The notes beneath the pieces are model-generated. The model had not been told where the DNA came from and searched no databases. It was given only the letters and a program-made list of their open reading frames with translations. Made by a program: the position numbers and the translations under genes. Positions 57,724 through 64,000 of a DNA stretch of 64,000 bases are shown in pieces. Source of the stretch: Lepraria neglecta (taxonomy: Eukaryota; Ascomycota; Lecanoromycetes; Lecanorales; Stereocaulaceae); assembly GCA_033220425.1 (NCBI GenBank), contig CM065646.1, positions 875,501 to 939,500 on the forward strand, in the 5' to 3' direction. Position 1 is the stretch's first letter; the number at the start of each line of letters is the position of its first letter.

Positions 57724-58353
57724 GCTATATCGAGCGGCTCATAGGCGAATGGTGTGTTACCATCTAGGGGCTGGAATGTCAGATTGGGCGCGTTCCTCGC
57801 GTAACACCGGCTTTGAAAATGCTGCTGCGGTTGGGTGTGTCTACGGAGAAACATTGAAGGGGCCTATCCTAGCGGCAAATACAACACCTTTCTTGCTACT
57901 TTTTTTGGAACACATATTTACGGGTCATTTAGACTTCAAAATTCTCTTGATAGCACATCAGAGTCTTAGACAGAGGGCATAGCTCATCAGGTACTGTACA
58001 TTTATTTACCAACCCTGCTTCTAATCTTCGCGCTCGTTCCACTACGAATTCCCGTTCCCCCAGTAGACATCCGCTTCCGAGCAAACCCTGATTGCCGGCA
58101 ACCTTCAACCCACCCGTATCGGGGTGGCGTTGTCCACCATGCTAGACCGACGCTGAACGGTCTACTCCTTTCAACCTGGATTGGCAGGCTCGCGAAGCGG
58201 GTCTTGTCTTCTGTAAGGGCCAGGGTAGAACGTCTTATTACATCATAATTGACCAATCTCACTCACTTGGTAGTGGTGACTTCCCTCCGTTGTGTGCTAT
58301 CAAATTCTCCTGTTTGGCGGTGTTTTGTCTAGAAGCCACTCCCACGTATGTCC
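57724..58353. other. Intergenic, no gene supported
   Basis: Promoter of APC5 and 3' region of the CIA30 gene. A basic minus-strand ORF at 58262-58002 has no family resemblance. Confidence 0.5.
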
Positions 58354-59183
58354 TCATTGCAATGATCTGTCCTGTCCTCCTGCCTCTGTGACTCTACCCT
58401 TGCCTTCGTCTCCTATCGTATCTTCATCCTCCATTTGGTTCGAGGCCCAGATACGACTGAATGCCAGATCAAACGGTCCAGGAACCCGGTCAGTGAGGCT
58501 GACGCCAACAGTCCGGATCTTCTGTCTCATCATCTCCGTCTGCGGCTCGACCACCTCCCCATGATTTGTCCTCACAAAGGCATTGAGCTCGATGAGGACC
58601 GTTTCCCACTCGCCCGGCTTCTGAGCGTGCAAACGGTGTTGATGTAGATCGGTATAGACTATCGACTCTGTTTGTACATTCACAAAGTATTTCCTCCCAT
58701 CCGACTTAACTCTCAATGCAAGATATGTGTACGGATCAAGGTCCCAAAGGCTCTTCCCAAATATGGTAGCTGGTCGATCCTTGTTGCGCCAACCAGCGTA
58801 GCCTGTGCGTTGCACTTGCGGCCTGTTCCGAGGTAGGTCGGTAGATATCGTCCCGTGGAATCGGGCATGTGCTGGTTGTGAGGAGGTCTTTGCAACTTGT
58901 TCGAGAGAAGCGTTGGAGAACCCGCCTATGTCGGCGTCTGACATGGTTTTGCAATCTGGCACAGTCTCGGGATCGGAGAAGTCCAGGAGTGAGTATGGCG
59001 TCGTAGGGGCTCGAATAGCCTCTGAGGTCAAAGCTGGCAAGCGAGACAGTGTTAGCTACAATAACCATATTATGTAGATGACACAGGAAAGGGATCTCGC
59101 GCACCGATCTTCGCAAATCTCTTGAACTCGTCCAAACTACGTTTTGCGAGCCCTGGGGCAAGCAAGTGCGTCGAGCTTCGCAT
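58354..59183 (-). CDS. CIA30: Complex I intermediate-associated protein 30 (NDUFAF1)
   Basis: Two exons (59183-59105, 59033-58354; 71-nt intron) encode 252 aa. The CIA30 domain starts LLDFSDPETVPDCKTMSDAD, continues IGGFSNASLEQV, TGYAGWRN, SLWDLDPYTYLALRVKSDGR, YFVNVQTESI and PGEWETVLIELNAFV, and closes VGVSLTDRVPGPFDL. The family assists assembly of the mitochondrial complex I membrane arm; Neurospora CIA30 is the prototype. The N-terminus has the Arg/Ser/Leu character of a mitochondrial presequence. Confidence 0.9.
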
Positions 59184-60824
59184 GGCTTTGAGGAAAGATG
59201 CTGCAAGAACACACAATTGGATGATATTAGGTAAGCTATGCAGCGACAGTAGGTACTGATAGTTCCCAAGCCTGAACAATGGGCAAGTAAATCGAATGGA
59301 CTCAGTGGCAATCAATCAGTTCATCACTGGATGATGATGTGATAACCAGTCAGCTCTAAACAGGCGCCGGGCCGGACCGTTCGTCTAGCCAAACTTTCGT
59401 ATATCAAAGTCTGGGGAAGCGAAGTAAGCCTCATGATAGCCTTGTCAATGTTATGATAATGTTGGGTTGACAGAAGGGAATGCGTCCGCAGAAAAAGCTC
59501 AATTCTCACTTGAGTGTAAGGCTTAGCAGTACATGGGAGGGGAACACGGTGAACAGCAACTTTGATTGCCTGATAATACCAAATCGAAAATGCCGTTAGA
59601 ATTGTTGGGTCTAATTTCTCTACTCGTGGGAATATCTACAATGATAAGCATTGGTCAAACGCAATGGCCGAACATTGAAGCTGTCAGATATCCTCCAATG
59701 TCCGCTGTGGCAAAACGTGGGGCAATGCTGGAAGCTTCTTGTCCGAGACAGTTTTACCCTTGCTTGAAGCAATGAAGTCAAGTTTTTTCAATGCTAATGA
59801 CGATGTCTGCAGATATTTCATAGTAGTCTGAACTGGACGCTAGGCATGAAGGCCGACGAGTATTGTCCAATCCAGCCAAGTGTGACACATGGGTGAAGGG
59901 AATGCTGGATTCATTGGGTGTCGAGTCGCCAATGAGGCATTAAAAGTCAAGACTCTCGTGCTAGCGGCGATTTTCAGGCCCACCGTCGGACTTTGGTCTA
60001 AAGGCTTGACTTTCGGGCTAATAGACATCGACGCAGTGCCGCCAATTGGTGATGGGAATGCTAGGAACTTCTGGATTCCCTACTCACTTGCTTGAACGTC
60101 ATACGTCTTCTGATGCTTGCATGGGGCCTTTCACTCCAAACACATATCTATCTTATTCTAGTCAATGGCAGCAGCTACAATCCTCCACGAGTCATGACCC
60201 ATTCAAGCAAAGGACCAGATGGAAGCTGGAAAGCCGATCCAGGTCTTGGTGAAGCCGCACCACAAGGGCCTCGGTCCTGTAGACTTGGGGCATCCAGGCA
60301 CACTTATCTTCAGCCTGACCCATTAGCGGGCACTAGAGAGTTGAAGTGCACCTCCTGGTGACATCCAAGAGGTATAGCTCCCGTAGTGGTGCCAGTGCGG
60401 CTGCTGTCAACCGGAGGCTAGGCCAAGCTAACCTCGGCGATGGTAGAACATTTGGAAAACCACGCGATTCCTCACCCCAAAGAGGCCTTATGACAGGTTA
60501 GAGGCATCGGAGTAAACCATTCTGAGCATTAAGCAGTAGTATAGTACGATTACAGCGAAACGGTGCAAAAATTAGACCGGTAATTCGAGAGCGGACGGGT
60601 ACTTAAGGACCTTCCTCACCTGCAAAAAAATATCTTCCTCTTTACACTCACACTCACTCTCCTTCACCAGCTTCAAACAAATACACAAGCTCTTCACCAC
60701 TTGTTTCAAGGCTATCACACACTCTCTCATACCTTACCCTCCGTGCTCCTTAGTACACTCTTTCATCCCACAAGGCACACTACTATTCATTCAACCAAGC
60801 GCCGTGCTCGTACATCGAAGCACT
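59184..60824. other. Long intergenic region
   Basis: 1.6 kb without a supported gene. The final ~200 bases before the RRM gene are C/T- and CACTC-rich, typical of a strong fungal 5' leader. Confidence 0.5.
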
Positions 60825-63350
60825 ATGTCTCACTCACCAGCTACACCCGACAAGGCTGGCAAGCATGCCACCGAGTCTTCACCCAATGCCACCATGCCCT
60901 TCACCGAGAAGCTTACCTCTACCTCCAAGGTCAAGCAGGCGTCCCTCAATGAGCCTTCTCCAGCTAGCACCTATGGTGACACAGCTGGCAGCAGCTGTCC
61001 TGCTACTCCTCAGGAAGTCGGTAGCCATGGTAAGCACTCACACTCTTTTCTATCTTGCACTTTCTCCATGCTCTTCTATCCTAGTGGCTTCTCTGCGCAT
61101 TCTGCATGTCCTTTGAAAGAATACCATTCCACTTCAGTACCAAACCTTCAGCATCACACCTTCAGTACCATACGCAAGCCTCCACTGTGATGTCAACCGT
61201 TTGCTCTCAATCTCCCCCTTCACACTCTTTCATGATGGCTGACCGTCACAAGATCCTGTTACAGGTTTGGCACACTCCTTGCTCGCTGTGCAGATCGATC
61301 CCGCCATCAAGTCAATCTCTGGCTCTCCAATGCCAGGTCACGGCGCGAAGTCTTACCCCCAATCCGAAGGCATTGCCAACTCCCCTCATGCTTTGTCCAC
61401 GAAGTCTTCTCCATCGTCCGATCGTGCCAAAGCCATACGCATGAGCCCCAACTGGCGCAACAAAGTAAGCGACTTGGCTCTGCTGAGCGGGTTGAGCGCT
61501 GCGAGCCGTGCGAGCTTCGTGCGTCAGTCTGCCAATCAGTCTGACGATCCTTTCGTCTCCAATGGTAGTGCGACGCAATCTCAAGCCCAAAGTAAGTTCA
61601 TCACCCTCCCTGCTACCTGTTCTTGCTCTGAGTGTTCTAGATGGTCCATCCTTCAGCCTTCGTCCTGACCGCGCTGGAGTTGCGCTGACCAATGACAACG
61701 CTCAAGCTTTGCTACCGCCTCATGCTTGCGTCTTTGTTGCCAAGTAAGCTGGGTGACCTCTACATGCGGACACATCGTTAATGTTGTATAGCCTCACGCA
61801 AACTCAGACCGATGACCAGCTTGAGCACCATGTGCGCGACGCCTTTGCTCAATTCGGTACTTGCTATATCAAGATTCGACGTGATCCGAATGGCATGCCC
61901 TTTGCGTTTGTTCAATATGAGGTAAGTGTTCATTTCTAAAGCAGCGCATGCCGAGACTGACCTTTTTTCAGACCGAAAACGACGCTCAGCGTGCCATCAC
62001 TATGGGTCGTGGTATGCTCATCACTGGCCGTCCATGCCGCACTGAGGTTGCCAAAGTGAACCGTAAGCCTGCTTCTTGTCCGACCTTCTTCTTGCTCGGC
62101 TGTTCCCAGATCTGACTTGCACCTAGGTTCCTTGTACATGTCTCGAGTCACTGGAGGTCATATCACTGAAGACGAAGTCGTTCAGGTTCTCCATTTGTAT
62201 GGAAAGATCCAGGAGACATGGTACGCAATGCCGACCGAGAAAGAGATGTACCGTTTACCAGAAGGCATCTGGGTGAAATTTGCCTACTTCCAAGATTGTC
62301 GGGATGCACAAGCTGTAAGTACATCCAGGCTTTCCCACAGACTTGACTGATCATCCAAGGGATTCCGCGACCACGCGGTGTACCGTCTCGAGCAGCCACC
62401 TGTACCTGACGACCTTCGTACTCGTCATGGAGCCCGTCAACAGCGTGTCCTGTCGTCGGCCATAGGCGTTTCTCCAATTCAGCGACCTAGCCCCGGCCGT
62501 ATGCTGCCTTCACCAATGAGGCGAGCTGCGACGGACATCTGCTTCATCTTTGTGGGCGGCTTGCCTCCGCATGCGACTCAAGAGCGTCTACGTGAGATGT
62601 TCCAGGTGTATGGTCAAATCTTGCACATCGAGCTTATTCAAAAGCCTTCTGTGAACAGTATGTCTTCCTCGTCTTTATCTTTTCCGCACGAGCAGTCGCT
62701 TATTGTTCCTAGTCAACGGTTTCAATACCTTCGCCTTCATTGAATATCTGTCTCCAGATATGGCCGCTGCTGCCGTTCAGGCGAGTCCCAGAATGTACGG
62801 GAGCGATCGTCTTCGCGTTGAGCGCAAAGAGTCCATTGATCCCTTTGCGCGTCGCGACAACTTCGGCGGAAGCCCCCGCGATGCATACACCATGCAGGCT
62901 TCTCAAGACATGGCGATGCTTTTCCAGCGCGGAGTGTATGCTGGTATAGCCCAAGCACAGGCAATTTCACCTCCTCCGGTGTACGCTGCATACCCTAGTA
63001 CGTACTACGAGGCATATGATCCTTCCCAATACAGCCAGTACACCGCGCCAGCTGCACCGGTCAACCAATACACCGCACCAGCTGCCCCAGTCAACCACTA
63101 CACCGCACCAGCTACCTCAAATAATAACCACATCGCGGCGAGCCTCCAAGGTCCGGGTCACTTCCAGTTTGGTCCTGCAGCTCAGGCGTCCGCCCCATCA
63201 ACGGCCAACTTCCAGTACCCTGCTCCTGCTCCGGCACCCACTCAATACGTTCAGCCCCCAATGGTGCCGGCTGGGAGTGGCTACCAATGGCCTCCTGCAT
63301 CTTCCAACAACGAAAACGCCAATGCGTCCCCGTCTCAAGAGGCCCAGTAG
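60825..63350 (+). CDS. Multi-RRM RNA-binding protein, Rim4-like
   Basis: Eight exons (60825-61029, 61265-61591, 61641-61743, 61792-61921, 61972-62062, 62127-62314, 62360-62657, 62713-63350) encode 659 aa. After a Ser/Thr-rich N-terminus, RRM1 (HACVFVANLTQT, FGTCYIKIRRDPNGMPFAFV, TGRPCRTEVAK) is followed by a divergent RRM2 (SLYMSRVTGG...WVKFAYFQDCRDAQA) and RRM3 (ICFIFVGGLPPHATQERLRE, FNTFAFIEYLSPDMAAAA). The tail is Tyr/Ala/Pro/Gln-rich with a repeated QYTAPAAPVN. The array and prion-like tail resemble yeast Rim4, a translational regulator of meiosis. The subfamily is an inference. Intron 1 is 235 nt. Confidence 0.8.
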
Positions 63351-64000
63351 AAGCTGAGAGCACTCGCCTGTTGCACTTGACCTGAATGATCCCTACACAT
63401 CATCCTCTCTTCACCAAAGCTCACATGCCTCTCGACGTTTATGTTTCCAACACGCATACAAGCATTTTGCAATACCTGTCGGCCGCTGTGGTCATTGCTT
63501 ATTCTTCGTCCGAGTTCCTACCTTGTGTCATCGACCTGAATATGCAGCCTCATCGCGAGCTAAAATTCCTGTGGATCTTTGCACTCGCTGATTAGGGCTC
63601 GGATGTTGTCATCGACTATTACTGTGGTTATGTTTTCAATAGAAGGAGGTAAGCATTTCAAGATCGCGGCTATTCTTTCTAGAGACATGACTGACGACAC
63701 CACAGTGTGATCTTACCATCTTTTACCCCCCGCGGGGGGGCCGAGCCGCAAGTTACTGGTTAGACTTGTCTTCCCTTCTATCTGCTGAGATCTTCCTCAC
63801 TGCGATCCGATTGGCTTTGAGGCGCGGTGGACAAATCTAAGATCCAGTGGAAGTTCTTTTCATGTGGGGATGTTTGTTTCTTTCATCTTTTTCCGATTTA
63901 TGTATCGATTTCCCCATGGCATACAAAAACTTCGCAAATCAGCACAATAGACTTGTCAGAAACAATAATCAATCATCAAGATGTAGCTAAAATGAGAAAA
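63351..64000. other. 3' region of the RRM gene, no further gene seen
   Basis: Contains a GC palindrome (CCCCCCGCGGGGGG) at 63726-63739. The window ends before another gene can be identified. Confidence 0.5.

Noticed and set aside
58002-58262. Basic 86-residue ORF considered as a mitochondrial ribosomal protein (bL34-like)
   Set aside because: The bL34 core motif is absent; the basic composition alone is not evidence.

Overview
This is nuclear DNA from a filamentous ascomycete (Pezizomycotina). Genes carry short introns of about 40-240 nt with GT...AG ends. Single-copy fungal genes are easy to recognise (SSS1, SNX3, RIM2-type carrier, eL21, uS4, SLU7, REV3, SLA2, APN2, COX13, APC5). Several stretches are decayed in the manner of repeat-induced point mutation (RIP), with CpA turned to TpA and glutamine codons turned to stops. 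The order SLA2 - MAT - APN2 - COX13 - APC5 is the classical mating-type neighbourhood of Leotiomycetes, Eurotiomycetes, Sordariomycetes and lichen fungi. A second gene beside MAT1-2-1 makes Leotiomycetes or a near relative my best guess.

Layout. 1-8.6 kb is degenerate: two copies of a hairpin-bearing repeat, the wreck of a polyketide cluster (starter-unit domain of a non-reducing PKS fused tail-to-tail to half an FAD monooxygenase, then a frameshifted dehydrogenase), a broken cysteine-motif gene, and RIP-struck ORF relics. 8.6-34.1 kb is a dense housekeeping block: SNX3, SEC61 gamma, an RRM protein, an unknown protein, a second cysteine-motif pseudogene, a mitochondrial pyrimidine carrier, a DCAF11-like WD40 protein, divergent eL21/uS4, divergent SLU7/REV3 and an NVJ2-like lipid-transfer protein. 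34.1-42.4 kb is accessory again: a possible LTR remnant, a small secreted protein, a broken HExxH secreted protease-like gene, an unknown protein, and a complete 2,417-bp pogo/Fot-type transposon with 56-bp inverted repeats, a TA duplication and a RIP-killed transposase.

42.4-57.7 kb is the mating-type region. SLA2 is followed by about 0.9 kb that looks like a wrecked MAT1-1-1 (alpha) gene. Next come a three-exon gene whose spliced product resembles a homeodomain, an intact MAT1-2-1 HMG-box gene, then APN2, COX13 and APC5. The active mating type is therefore MAT1-2, on a locus that seems to keep a relic of the opposite type. The homeodomain-like neighbour is the most interesting candidate in the window. 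58.3-63.4 kb carries a CIA30/NDUFAF1 complex I assembly factor and a multi-RRM RNA-binding protein resembling Rim4.

Three conserved genes contain microexons (8, 11 and 13 nt) that simple ORF finding would miss.
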